DNA of 64,000 nucleotides, taken from the NCBI RefSeq assembly GCF_025947185.1, contig NZ_CP110001.1:806001-870000 (forward strand), given 5' to 3'. The position numbers and the translations under genes were made by a program. Below the pieces are notes generated by a model. That model did not search any database. It was not told the origin of the DNA and worked only from the letters and a program-made list of their open reading frames with translations. Positions within the stretch are counted from its first letter, which is position 1. Each line of letters opens with the position of its first letter. The DNA comes from Flavobacterium sp. N2038 (GTDB taxonomy: Bacteria > Bacteroidota > Bacteroidia > Flavobacteriales > Flavobacteriaceae). Shown here in pieces: positions 18,698 to 27,002 of the stretch.

Positions 18698-18734
18698 AAA
18701 GTCACTCATTGATAAAATGCAGTGGCTTTTTTTT
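18698..18734 (+). terminator. Rho-independent terminator after the SGNH hydrolase gene
   Basis: AAAGTCACT (18698-18706) pairs with AGTGGCTTT (18721-18729, one G-T pair) and is followed by T residues. Confidence 0.7.
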
Positions 18735-18820
18735 AGGAGGGTAAAAATTGCTTTTTTGCTTATTTGAAGGCTGACTTTTAGGAATCAAACAAAATGATGC
18801 TATTTTTTATGAAAAAAAAA

Positions 18821-18850
18821 TTGATTTTATATTTTAAAAAATTATCTTTG
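18821..18850 (+). promoter_or_regulatory. atpD promoter (TTG - 19 bases - TATCTTTG)
   Basis: TTG at 18821-18823 and TATCTTTG at 18843-18850 are separated by exactly 19 bases, which matches the Bacteroidota -33/-7 consensus. Transcription should begin near 18855, leaving a leader of about 57 bases before atpD. Confidence 0.75.
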
Positions 18851-18908
18851 CGCTCTGAAAAAAGAGGTATTTTCGATAAACCTAAATAGCTATTTAATAA
18901 ATACATAA

Positions 18909-20423
<1,515 letters not shown>

Positions 20424-20454
20424 TCAAGCATAGCTTGATAAACATCAAAAAATA

Positions 20455-20490
20455 AAAATTCCAAATTCCAAAATTGGGATTTGGAATTTT
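20455..20490. repeat. AAATTCC-type hairpin repeat between atpD and atpC
   Basis: AAAATTCCAAATTCC (20455-20469) pairs with GGGATTTGGAATTTT (20476-20490), 15 bp with one G-T pair. A further TTTGGAATTT follows at about 20495-20504. The same family recurs at 62256-62303. It lies inside the atpDC operon and lacks a clear T tail, so it may influence mRNA processing rather than stop transcription. Confidence 0.65.
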
Positions 20491-20515
20491 ATAATTTGGA
20501 ATTTAAAAAAAAGTT

Positions 20516-20797
20516 ATGATTTTAGATATAGTATCACCAGAGGCAAAATTATTTTCAGGAGAAGTAACATCTGTTACTGTGCCTGGAGTTGATGGAAGCT
20601 TTCAAATTTTGAACAATCACGCGCCTATTGTTTCTATTCTTGAAAAAGGAACAGTAAAAATTGCAGCACCAAGCTTTAATTTTCCTAAAGAGGTAGCGGA
20701 TAAGTTTTCGAGAATTAATGACCAGACTTATACATTAGAGATTACCTCAGGTACTATCGAAATGAAAGACAATAAAGTAATTGTTTTAGTTGACTAA
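20516..20797 (+). CDS. atpC: ATP synthase F1 subunit epsilon (short form)
   Basis: A 93-residue protein containing only the beta-sandwich domain of epsilon: MILDIVSPEAKLFSGEVTSV, then FQILNNHAPIVSILEKG. The C-terminal two-helix inhibitory domain of the roughly 135-residue enterobacterial protein is absent. Short epsilon subunits are usual in Bacteroidota, so this is not a truncation artefact. The start is the ATG at 20516, where the family's first strand begins. It forms an operon with atpD and is followed by a strong terminator. Confidence 0.93.
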   Translation: MILDIVSPEAKLFSGEVTSVTVPGVDGSFQILNNHAPIVSILEKGTVKIAAPSFNFPKEVADKFSRINDQTYTLEITSGTIEMKDNKVIVLVD

Positions 20798-20816
20798 GGC
20801 AGTTCAAAATAAATGT

Positions 20817-20849
20817 AAAAAAGCCAGACAGTAATGTCTGGCTTTTTTT
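20817..20849 (+). terminator. Rho-independent terminator after atpC
   Basis: GCCAGAC (20823-20829) pairs with GTCTGGC (20836-20842). The stem is extended by A/T pairs and ends in seven T. Confidence 0.85.
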
Positions 20850-20961
20850 ATGCTTATATGCGAATGGAAGAGGAGAAATGTTTAGTGAATATAATGTAAG
20901 AAAATTAACAAAAATACTTGAATAGCGAAGAAATTACACATTTTTTATGATGTTTATCTGA

Positions 20962-20969
20962 TATATTTG
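20962..20969 (+). promoter_or_regulatory. Candidate -7 element (TATATTTG)
   Basis: An exact TAnnTTTG match lies 30 bases before the small secreted protein's ATG. The -33 region is T-rich but has no TTG at the ideal spacing. Confidence 0.5.
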
Positions 20970-20998
20970 TAAGTATATTAACATTTAAAGAATTTATT

Positions 20999-21283
20999 AT
21001 GAAAAAAGTTTTTTTTGGAATGCTATTGATGGCATTAGGTTTTGGGACAATGTCTCTAACTACAAGTTCTGATTATGTTGCAAATGCTTCAATGAGCAAT
21101 CACAAAGAAGTTGAAGTTGCAAAAGTTGCATTTGGTCCTACTTATACAATTCCTTGGAAAAGTTGTTGTGAATCACCGCTTACTCCTATTTATATTGACT
21201 TAGCTAAACGCGGGTATCCAGGTACAACTAATTTTACTATTAACAGTACCACAAGTACTACTGTTACTTATACAATTTGGTAA
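20999..21283 (+). CDS. Small secreted protein of unknown function
   Basis: A 94-residue protein that I do not recognise. A signal peptide-like N-terminus (MKKVFFGMLLMALGFGTMSL) is followed by a mature part of about 70 residues with a Cys-Cys pair in WKSCCESPLTP and a Thr/Ser-rich C-terminal tail (TTNFTINSTTSTTVTYTIW). It has its own putative promoter and is bounded by two hairpins with nearly the same stem. There are no coding neighbours in an operon. It could be a small exported peptide or envelope protein. Coding status is supported by the signal peptide, the promoter and a good start, but not by homology. Confidence 0.65.
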   Translation: MKKVFFGMLLMALGFGTMSLTTSSDYVANASMSNHKEVEVAKVAFGPTYTIPWKSCCESPLTPIYIDLAKRGYPGTTNFTINSTTSTTVTYTIW

Positions 21284-21408
21284 TTTTTTTGGATGAATTT
21301 CAGAGTGTAATTTTTAATTGTGTTCCTTAAATTATGAATACACTGAAGCATTGTTTTATCTAATGGTAAAGGAATAGACATTTCATCTAGAATAAAAGAT
21401 ATTTTGAA

Positions 21409-21434
21409 GAGCCAGACAAAATTATGTCTGGCTC
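21409..21434. terminator. Hairpin between convergent genes
   Basis: GAGCCAGACA (21409-21418) pairs perfectly with TGTCTGGCTC (21425-21434) over AAATTA. It lies between the small secreted protein and the DUF3667 gene. The T tail is weak on both strands. The core stem is the same as that of the atpC terminator. Confidence 0.5.
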
Positions 21435-21461
21435 TTATTGTTTTAGTTTGATGATTTTGTA

Positions 21462-22268
21462 CTATTGTATCATTCCCCAAAAACCGCTGGAAACATAAGC
21501 ATTTACAGTAAATCCTGAAATAATTCCCCAGGCGATAATCCCGAAAGCGCTTGTTGCAAACGCTTTTGCTAATTGAAGTTTGGTACTTTTGTTTAAAAAC
21601 CTGTAATAAAAGAGTGTAAAGTAAAAGAGCTGAAAGAGTAGGAAAAGCAAAGCCTGATATTTTGACGACAGGTGAAATAATAAAGAAATCGGCAAAATTA
21701 AAAGTGTATTGACCAATATACAATAGCCCAGCATATACATACCTGCAACGAGATGTTCTGTATAGTTGTAGTTTTGTTTTTTATAAAACAGCCAAAAAAA
21801 GAATGCAGTAAGAGGCAAAGCCATCATGGCCATTAAATTTGAATATTTTCTCATGAAATGAAGCATTTTTTCTTTTCGTTCATAAAGATGTATGATTTTT
21901 TCTTTTTGAATGGGATCCGAAATAGCGCTAAGTTCCTGATTTTCCTTTGGGATATCAATAGGTGGTGTTTCTTTTGGGATATTGGAAATAAAAACAAAGA
22001 TGGCGGCAACCAATAAGAAAAAATTAAGCGGAGGAAAGTACTTTTTTCTTTTGCCATTTATATATTCTTTGGCTACAATTCCATTTTTTAATGTCAGATC
22101 CCTAATGAGTTGAAAAATACCTTTGTCGGCATGAGTAAAATAATGAACAACTTCGTGCAAAATTTCATGTGGATTTATACGATGTAAATTGACTTTCTGA
22201 CTACAATTAGAACAATAATTAAAGTCTGGGTAATTTGGTGTTTCGCAGTTTTTACAAATGATCTTCAT
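21462..22268 (-). CDS. DUF3667-type membrane protein with zinc ribbon
   Basis: A 268-residue integral membrane protein. It opens with a C4 zinc ribbon (C5, C8, C19, C22 in KNCETPNY and NYCSNC). A conserved amphipathic region follows (HADKGIFQLIRDLTLKNG, EYINGKRKKYFPPL), then about four to five hydrophobic segments (about 80-96, 145-163, 172-200, 203-222, 240-256). This is the layout of DUF3667, a Bacteroidota family of unknown function. It is divergent from bioF, with 164 bases between them. No functional link to biotin synthesis is evident. Confidence 0.8.
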   Translation of the reverse strand: MKIICKNCETPNYPDFNYCSNCSQKVNLHRINPHEILHEVVHYFTHADKGIFQLIRDLTLKNGIVAKEYINGKRKKYFPPLNFFLLVAAIFVFISNIPKETPPIDIPKENQELSAISDPIQKEKIIHLYERKEKMLHFMRKYSNLMAMMALPLTAFFFWLFYKKQNYNYTEHLVAGMYMLGYCILVNTLLILPISLLFHLSSKYQALLFLLFQLFYFTLFYYRFLNKSTKLQLAKAFATSAFGIIAWGIISGFTVNAYVSSGFWGMIQ

Positions 22269-22419
22269 TTTTTCTGTTTAATAAAGTGTATAAATTAATA
22301 GGTGGTTAGTTTGTGGATTTAAAATTAGACAAAAAAATAATTAACAATTGTTTAAATTTCAAATTATAAATAATGAGAGATATCAAATCTGGGGTTTATT
22401 TAGTTTAATTTCAATTTTA

Positions 22420-22427
22420 TAACTTTG
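22420..22427 (+). promoter_or_regulatory. bioF -7 element (TAACTTTG), possibly giving a leaderless mRNA
   Basis: TAACTTTG matches TAnnTTTG and ends only five bases before the bioF ATG at 22433. With the usual spacing the transcript would start at or next to the A of the start codon. No ideal -33 TTG was found. Confidence 0.45.
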
Positions 22428-22432
22428 CTTTT

Positions 22433-23587
22433 ATGAAATTAGCTGATAATCTTACCCAAAAGCTTGAAAATCGAAAGCAGAATAACTCTTTGAGGAAATT
22501 GCCAAGTTTTAATAATCTTGTTGATTTTTCTTCCAATGATTATATTGGATTTTCCAAATCAGAATCTATTTTTAAGCTTTCGCATCATTATCTGATCGAA
22601 AATGATATCATTCAGAATGGTGCAACGGGTTCCCGGTTAATTTCTGGTAATCATTCTTTATATCAAATAGCGGAATCTTTTATTGCGCAATTTCATGATG
22701 CAGAATCGGCTTTAATTTTTAATTCGGGTTACGATGCCAATCTGGGTTTTTTCAGCGCTGTACCGCAACGAAATGATGTTATTCTGTATGATGAACTAAG
22801 TCATGCTTCTATTCGGGATGGTATTGTTATGTCGAATGCCAAATCATATAAATTCAATCATAATGATTTTGAAGATTTAGAACGATTAATTATTAAATTC
22901 CAATCTTCTAAATCTCAAATTCCAACAAACATTTACATAGTTACCGAAACTGTTTTTTCTATGGATGGTGATTCTCCAAATCTGGAAGAACTAGTCATTT
23001 TGTCCGAAAAATACAATTGCTATTTAGTGGTTGACGAAGCGCATACTTTGGGGGTTTTTGGAGAAAAAGGCGAAGGTTTGACACAATATTTGCAATTACA
23101 TAATAGAATTTTTGCCAGAATCATGACCTTCGGAAAAGGTTTGGGCTGCCATGGTGCGGCCATTTTAGGAAATGCAGCGCTTAGAGAATATCTGGTAAAC
23201 TTTGCCCGAAGCTTTATTTATACCACAGGATTATCACCACATTCTGTCTCTACAATTTTAACTGCATATCATCAACTTGAAATCGAAAGTGAGATGATCG
23301 AAAAGTTGCGTCAAAACATTGTATTTTTTAATCAACAGAAAAACTTGTTAGGTTTAAAACCAATGTTTGTTCGAAGTAAATCGGCGATACAATCTGCCAT
23401 TATTCCGGGTAACGAAAATGTAAAACGTTTGGCGCAGCAACTGCAAGATAAAGGTTTTGATGTAAAAGCAATACTTTCGCCAACAGTGCCGGAAGGACAG
23501 GAGCGTCTTCGTTTTTGTATTCACAGTTATAATTCAGAGGGCGAAATTAATCAGATTCTTGAATTGTTAAGAAATTTCGTATTTTAG
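22433..23587 (+). CDS. bioF: 8-amino-7-oxononanoate synthase
   Basis: A 384-residue PLP enzyme of the alpha-oxoamine synthase family, which joins pimeloyl thioester and alanine in biotin synthesis. It shows FSSNDYIGF, NGATGSRLISGN, VDEAHTLGVFG and the PLP lysine K235 in TFGKGLGCHG. The closely related Kbl (glycine C-acetyltransferase) is an alternative, but bioD, bioA and bioB in the same window favour BioF. At about 155-164 it contains KFQSSKSQIP, which appears to derive from an AAATTCC-type intergenic repeat and has no counterpart expected at this position. The gene may be transcribed without a leader. Confidence 0.88.
   Translation: MKLADNLTQKLENRKQNNSLRKLPSFNNLVDFSSNDYIGFSKSESIFKLSHHYLIENDIIQNGATGSRLISGNHSLYQIAESFIAQFHDAESALIFNSGYDANLGFFSAVPQRNDVILYDELSHASIRDGIVMSNAKSYKFNHNDFEDLERLIIKFQSSKSQIPTNIYIVTETVFSMDGDSPNLEELVILSEKYNCYLVVDEAHTLGVFGEKGEGLTQYLQLHNRIFARIMTFGKGLGCHGAAILGNAALREYLVNFARSFIYTTGLSPHSVSTILTAYHQLEIESEMIEKLRQNIVFFNQQKNLLGLKPMFVRSKSAIQSAIIPGNENVKRLAQQLQDKGFDVKAILSPTVPEGQERLRFCIHSYNSEGEINQILELLRNFVF
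22895..22925 (+). repeat. Repeat-like insertion inside bioF
   Basis: The stretch contains AAATTCCAATCTTCTAAATC and then TCAAATTCCAA, which resembles the intergenic repeat at 62240-62270. It is read in frame as KFQSSKSQIP. A related stretch occurs in bioD at 26433-26456, giving VSNSKSQF. Confidence 0.4.
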
Positions 23588-23588
23588 C

Positions 23589-23626
23589 TCGCGGATGAAA
23601 CGGATTTAACGGGTTCACGCAGATAA
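23589..23626. repeat. Left flanking repeat of the GxxExxY gene
   Basis: GCGGATGAAACGGATTTAAC and following bases directly after the bioF stop. It matches the reverse complement of 24099-24125 at 13 of 18 aligned positions. From memory, GCGGAT...AACGGATTT... sequences are frequent intergenic repeats in Flavobacterium. Confidence 0.5.
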
Positions 23627-23628
23627 TT

Positions 23629-24033
23629 ATGGCTGATTTATTACACAAAGAAATATCTAAACCCATTTTACAAATATTTTACGATGTCTATAATCAACTA
23701 GGCTATGGTTTTCTTGAAAAAGTGTATCAAAATGCAATGTATTTTGAATTAATAGCTCAAGGTTATAAAGTTGAAGCTCAAAAACAAATAAAAGTTTATT
23801 ATAAAAATAAATTAGTTGGTGAATTTTATGCTGACTTGCTAGTTGAAGATGCTATAATTTTGGAGCTTAAAGCTTGCGAATATTTAGTCAGTTCACATAT
23901 TGCCCAATTGCTGAACTACTTAAAATCGACACAAATTGAAGTTGGTTTGGTTTTAAATTTTGGAGAAACCCCGGATTTTAAACGTTTAGTTTATACGAAT
24001 GACAGAAAACCAAACTTAAAAAATCTACAATAA
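23629..24033 (+). CDS. GxxExxY family protein
   Basis: A 134-residue protein with the naming motif GYGFLEKVY (G25, E28, Y31 pattern) and the family's second half, EFYADLLVEDAIILELKA, which resembles a PD-(D/E)xK nuclease core (D and ExK with hydrophobic strands), followed by HIAQLLNYLKST and GLVLNFG. The family is widespread and its function is unproven; nuclease-like folding is inferred from the motif. It is flanked on both sides by inverted repeats and splits bioF from the TraB operon, which suggests an inserted cassette. The ATG at 23629 falls just inside the left repeat. Confidence 0.88.
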   Translation: MADLLHKEISKPILQIFYDVYNQLGYGFLEKVYQNAMYFELIAQGYKVEAQKQIKVYYKNKLVGEFYADLLVEDAIILELKACEYLVSSHIAQLLNYLKSTQIEVGLVLNFGETPDFKRLVYTNDRKPNLKNLQ

Positions 24034-24098
24034 GATATTCAATAAAGTATAGTATCAACTTTATTTTTATGAAGAATAGAATAAAGAAACTGTGACGA

Positions 24099-24125
24099 TC
24101 AGTTAAACCCGCGTTATCTGTGGGC
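24099..24125. repeat. Right flanking repeat of the GxxExxY gene
   Basis: TCAGTTAAACCCGCGTTATC then TGTGGGC. It is in inverted orientation relative to 23589-23626 (13 of 18 aligned positions match). No target-site duplication was found by eye. Confidence 0.45.
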
Positions 24126-24190
24126 AAAATCCCAATTAAAAAAAAAATATAATCTTTTTGTAACGTTTTGATGATTCGATTACTTACGAG

Positions 24191-24202
24191 TTGTAATTAC
24201 AA
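24191..24202. promoter_or_regulatory. Perfect 12-bp palindrome upstream of the TraB/GumN gene
   Basis: TTGTAATTACAA is a perfect dyad located 35 bases before the TraB/GumN start. It could be an operator for a dimeric regulator. Chance occurrence in AT-rich DNA is possible. Confidence 0.3.
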
Positions 24203-24237
24203 TTTAAGATTTCAATTTTTACTTTTAAATTAATAAC

Positions 24238-25101
24238 ATGAAAAATATATTTACATCGGTAATAGTGGCAATTGCATTTGTTTTTAGTGCAACAACCCAA
24301 GCCCAAGCACAATCTCCAAAACTTGAAAATTCACTTCTTTGGGAAGTTTCGGGAAACGGATTATCTCAGCCTACTTATTTGTATGGAACAATTCACATGA
24401 TCTGTTCAGGAGATTATTTTCTTTCTGAGAAAACAAAGAAAGCATTAGATCAGGTCAATAAACTGGTTTTGGAAATTGATCTTAATGACCCAAAAGAGTT
24501 AACCGAAATGCAGCAGTTAGCAATGGGAAAAGAACCGTTAAGTAAAAAACTTAATGCGGAACAATTGTCTAAACTAGATGTAATTCTGAGAAAGTCTGCA
24601 GGAATGACTGTTCAGCAAGTAGATGCTTTTAGTTTAGTGACTGTGATGAGTTTAATTTCGATGAAAACATTTGGCTGCAATGATTTGAAATTTTATGAAA
24701 TGGAATTTATAGAAAAGGCAAAAAGTCGAAATATTGAAATTGCAGGTTTGGAAACGGTAAAGTCTCAGTTTAAATCTTTGGAAGATGCTTATTCTGATTC
24801 AGAAATTATTGAAATGCTGGAAGAATCAGATGTAGAGGAAACAAAACAATTGGTTGCAGACTACAAGCTCGAAAATTTAGACACTTTGTATAAAAATATC
24901 ACCGGAGAAAATAAAATGAATGCTAAGGCTAAAAAATTTATGCTCGACGACAGAAACCTTAATTGGGTAAAGGCTTTACCTGAGATGATGAAAAAAGAAA
25001 GTTTGTTTGTTGCGGTGGGATCAGCCCATTTGGCTGGAGATTCAGGAATAATTAATTTGTTAAGAAAAGCAGGATATACAGTCAAACCAATAATGAATTA
25101 A
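24238..25101 (+). CDS. TraB/GumN family protein, exported
   Basis: A 287-residue protein with a signal peptide (cleavage near TTQAQAQ). It shows the two GxxH-type motifs of the TraB/GumN family: TYLYGTIHMICSGDY near residue 50 and FVAVGSAHLAGDSGIINLL near 265, with conserved acidic residues such as LVLEIDL between them. These are thought to form a metal site, and some members are predicted metalloproteases. It is the first gene of a compact run with an ECF sigma factor (7 bases downstream) and a membrane protein, so the three probably act in one envelope-linked response. Confidence 0.87.
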   Translation: MKNIFTSVIVAIAFVFSATTQAQAQSPKLENSLLWEVSGNGLSQPTYLYGTIHMICSGDYFLSEKTKKALDQVNKLVLEIDLNDPKELTEMQQLAMGKEPLSKKLNAEQLSKLDVILRKSAGMTVQQVDAFSLVTVMSLISMKTFGCNDLKFYEMEFIEKAKSRNIEIAGLETVKSQFKSLEDAYSDSEIIEMLEESDVEETKQLVADYKLENLDTLYKNITGENKMNAKAKKFMLDDRNLNWVKALPEMMKKESLFVAVGSAHLAGDSGIINLLRKAGYTVKPIMN

Positions 25102-25108
25102 GATTGTT

Positions 25109-25612
25109 TTGAAGGGAAAAGAACAGGAGTTTTTGAGTAAAATGGAGCGCCATAAAGGAATCTTGTATAAAGTTTCTAAAATGTATATGGACAATTCTGA
25201 TGATCAGCAGGATCTTTTTCAGGAGATTGTTTGTCAGCTCTGGAAATCATACGATTCTTTTAGAAATGAAAGTCAGTTTTCGACCTGGATGTATAGGGTT
25301 GCAATTAATACGGCAATTGTTTTTTTAAAGAAAGAAAAACGTAAAGTTGATAAATATGAGATTACCTCAGAGAATATTAAAGAGGATGAGAGCGATTCTC
25401 AGTTAAAAGAAAGTCAGTTGGATCATTTTTATAAAGCAGTTCAGAAACTGGAAAAGATTGATAAGGCGATTATTTTTTTTCAGTTAGAAGGTTTTTCGCA
25501 TAAGGAAATAGGAGAGAATCTTGGTATATCTGAGGGAAATGCAAGAGTGAAATTAAACAGAGCAAAAGAGAAACTAAAAGAAATTATTAAAAATCAGGGA
25601 TATGGATTTTAA
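25109..25612 (+). CDS. ECF-type RNA polymerase sigma factor
   Basis: A 167-residue sigma-70 family factor. Region 2 is at about 10-80 (DDQQDLFQEIVCQLWKSYDS, STWMYRVAINTAIVFLKK). Region 4 is at about 110-160 (IIFFQLEGFSHKEIGENLGI, then EGNARVKLNRAKEKL, a helix-turn-helix). I accept the TTG at 25109 as start: it follows the TraB/GumN stop by seven bases, the sequence from there fits the family, and an in-frame stop lies just upstream. The first ATG (25142) would remove part of region 2. The 3' end overlaps the next gene by 11 bases. A cognate anti-sigma factor is likely that overlapping membrane protein. Confidence 0.9.
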   Translation: MKGKEQEFLSKMERHKGILYKVSKMYMDNSDDQQDLFQEIVCQLWKSYDSFRNESQFSTWMYRVAINTAIVFLKKEKRKVDKYEITSENIKEDESDSQLKESQLDHFYKAVQKLEKIDKAIIFFQLEGFSHKEIGENLGISEGNARVKLNRAKEKLKEIIKNQGYGF

Positions 25613-26216
25613 CGATATACAAAACGCATGGAATAACGAAAAGAGCGAAAATGTTATTCTTCCTAATAATCTGGAAAAAATACAAGCCGTACATACGCCT
25701 CTCGGCAGGATTAAAAGAAATCTTAAAAATGAATTGATTTATCAGATCGTTTCAATTGGTGCAATTGGTTTTGTACCATTGTTTTACGATTTTCCCGAAA
25801 AAATGATCATTTTATATTATTTGCTCTTCAGTTTTTATGTGATGGTTTGCATTTATTATTTGATAAAGTTTTATTCTTTTTATAAAAGATTAAGTGCAAT
25901 AACTTTAAAAACTAAAGACAGTTTGTACGAAACGTATTTTGATATCAGGTTAAATATGGAATTATACAAGACGTATGGGTTTGCTTTAACGCCATTTTTA
26001 ATTTTGTATTTAATAGGTCTTTTTTATTACACGTCCTCTAAGGTTCCCGGATTTCTTTCTAAAGATTTTACGAATTACCAATTAATAACATTGTTTTCGG
26101 TAGTTGTTTTTACCATGATTTTTATGGGGATTTCTTTAGAATGGTGGGTAAAGAAATTTTATGGCAAGTCTGCAGAAGAAATAAGAAAAGTCATCGACGA
26201 ATTGAAAGAAGAATAG
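25602..26216 (+). CDS. Membrane protein overlapping the sigma factor; possible anti-sigma factor
   Basis: A 204-residue protein. The N-terminal cytoplasmic segment of about 45 residues (MDFNDIQNAWNNEKSEN and on) is followed by about four membrane helices (about 47-62, 68-90, 126-145, 160-180) and a charged C-terminal tail. The start codon lies inside the last codons of the sigma gene, so translation is probably coupled. No family signature beyond this was recognised, and there is no zinc-binding HxxxCxxC motif of classical ZAS anti-sigma factors. Position, topology and coupling suggest a regulator of the sigma factor, but this is inference. Confidence 0.75.
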   Translation: MDFNDIQNAWNNEKSENVILPNNLEKIQAVHTPLGRIKRNLKNELIYQIVSIGAIGFVPLFYDFPEKMIILYYLLFSFYVMVCIYYLIKFYSFYKRLSAITLKTKDSLYETYFDIRLNMELYKTYGFALTPFLILYLIGLFYYTSSKVPGFLSKDFTNYQLITLFSVVVFTMIFMGISLEWWVKKFYGKSAEEIRKVIDELKEE

Positions 26217-26221
26217 AATAC

Positions 26222-26250
26222 AGCCATCATAATTGATGGCTTGTTGTTTT
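26222..26250 (+). terminator. Terminator after the sigma-factor operon
   Basis: AGCCATCA (26222-26229) pairs with TGATGGCT (26234-26241) over TAAT and is followed by a T-rich stretch. Confidence 0.65.
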
Positions 26251-26256
26251 TATTGA

Positions 26257-26264
26257 TATTTTTG
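26257..26264 (+). promoter_or_regulatory. bioD -7 element (TATTTTTG)
   Basis: An exact TAnnTTTG match 20 bases before the bioD ATG. A TTG at 26233-26235 is 21 bases upstream, within the accepted range, but it overlaps the preceding terminator stem. Confidence 0.5.
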
Positions 26265-26284
26265 TACTCCATTAATATAATAAA

Positions 26285-26902
26285 ATGAAAATATTCATAA
26301 CAGGGATTTCAACCGATGTGGGTAAAACTGTAACTTCTGCAATTGTAGTTGAAGCTTTAGAAGCGGATTATTGGAAACCTATTCAGGCCGGAGATTTAGA
26401 TAATTCAGACAGCCATAAAGTAAAGGCACAAGTTTCAAATTCCAAATCACAATTTTATCCAAACGCTTATAAATTAAATACACCGGCAAGTCCGCATTTA
26501 GCTGCAGAAATTGACGGAATCACAATTGATTTAAAAGAAATTAAAGAACCAAAAACCAAAAACCATTTAGTTATTGAAGGAGCAGGTGGAATTTTTGTAC
26601 CATTAAATGAAAAAGATACAATTGTAGATTTGATCCAACCCGAGTATAAGATAATTGTAGTTTCAAGACATTATTTGGGAAGTATCAATCATACCTTGCT
26701 CACAATTGAAGCAATTCAGCATCGCGGATTTCAGGTTGATGGAATTGTTTTTAGTGGAAACGAAAACAAATCGACCGAGAGTTTAATTCTCAATAAAACA
26801 GGAATAAAATGCATTGGAAGAATAGAGGAAGAACCGTATTTTGATCAAAATGTAATTAAAGAATATGCTGATTTATTTCGAGACAACTTACTTAATTTAT
26901 AA
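26285..26902 (+). CDS. bioD: Dethiobiotin synthetase
   Basis: A 205-residue ATP-dependent enzyme that forms the ureido ring of dethiobiotin from diaminopelargonate and CO2. The P-loop is GISTDVGKT at residues 6-14. YWKPIQAGD and VIEGAGGIFVPLN are further family motifs. Around residues 50-58 the peptide VSNSKSQF resembles one in bioF and corresponds to an AAATTCC-type repeat in the DNA. It appears to be a small insertion in a surface loop. bioA follows 100 bases downstream, so the two are probably co-transcribed. Confidence 0.94.
   Translation: MKIFITGISTDVGKTVTSAIVVEALEADYWKPIQAGDLDNSDSHKVKAQVSNSKSQFYPNAYKLNTPASPHLAAEIDGITIDLKEIKEPKTKNHLVIEGAGGIFVPLNEKDTIVDLIQPEYKIIVVSRHYLGSINHTLLTIEAIQHRGFQVDGIVFSGNENKSTESLILNKTGIKCIGRIEEEPYFDQNVIKEYADLFRDNLLNL
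26433..26456 (+). repeat. Repeat-like insertion inside bioD
   Basis: TTTCAAATTCCAAATCACAA resembles the AAATTCC-type intergenic repeats and the bioF insertion. It is read in frame as VSNSKSQF. Confidence 0.4.
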
Positions 26903-27002
26903 AGGAAAGAAGATAGAATAAAGAAAATAGACATTCCTGCCTTTGTAAAAATTGTAGCGTTTAGTTTTTTTTCTATTCTCTAATATCCATATTCTAAACA
27001 AG

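Noticed and set aside
21268..21723. A 151-codon open frame on the minus strand
   Set aside because: It overlaps the end of the DUF3667 gene in another frame. Composition is unlike a real protein and the DUF3667 product is clearly recognisable.
22433..23587. Glycine C-acetyltransferase (Kbl) for the bioF product
   Set aside because: The families are similar, but three other biotin genes are in the window and no threonine dehydrogenase is nearby.
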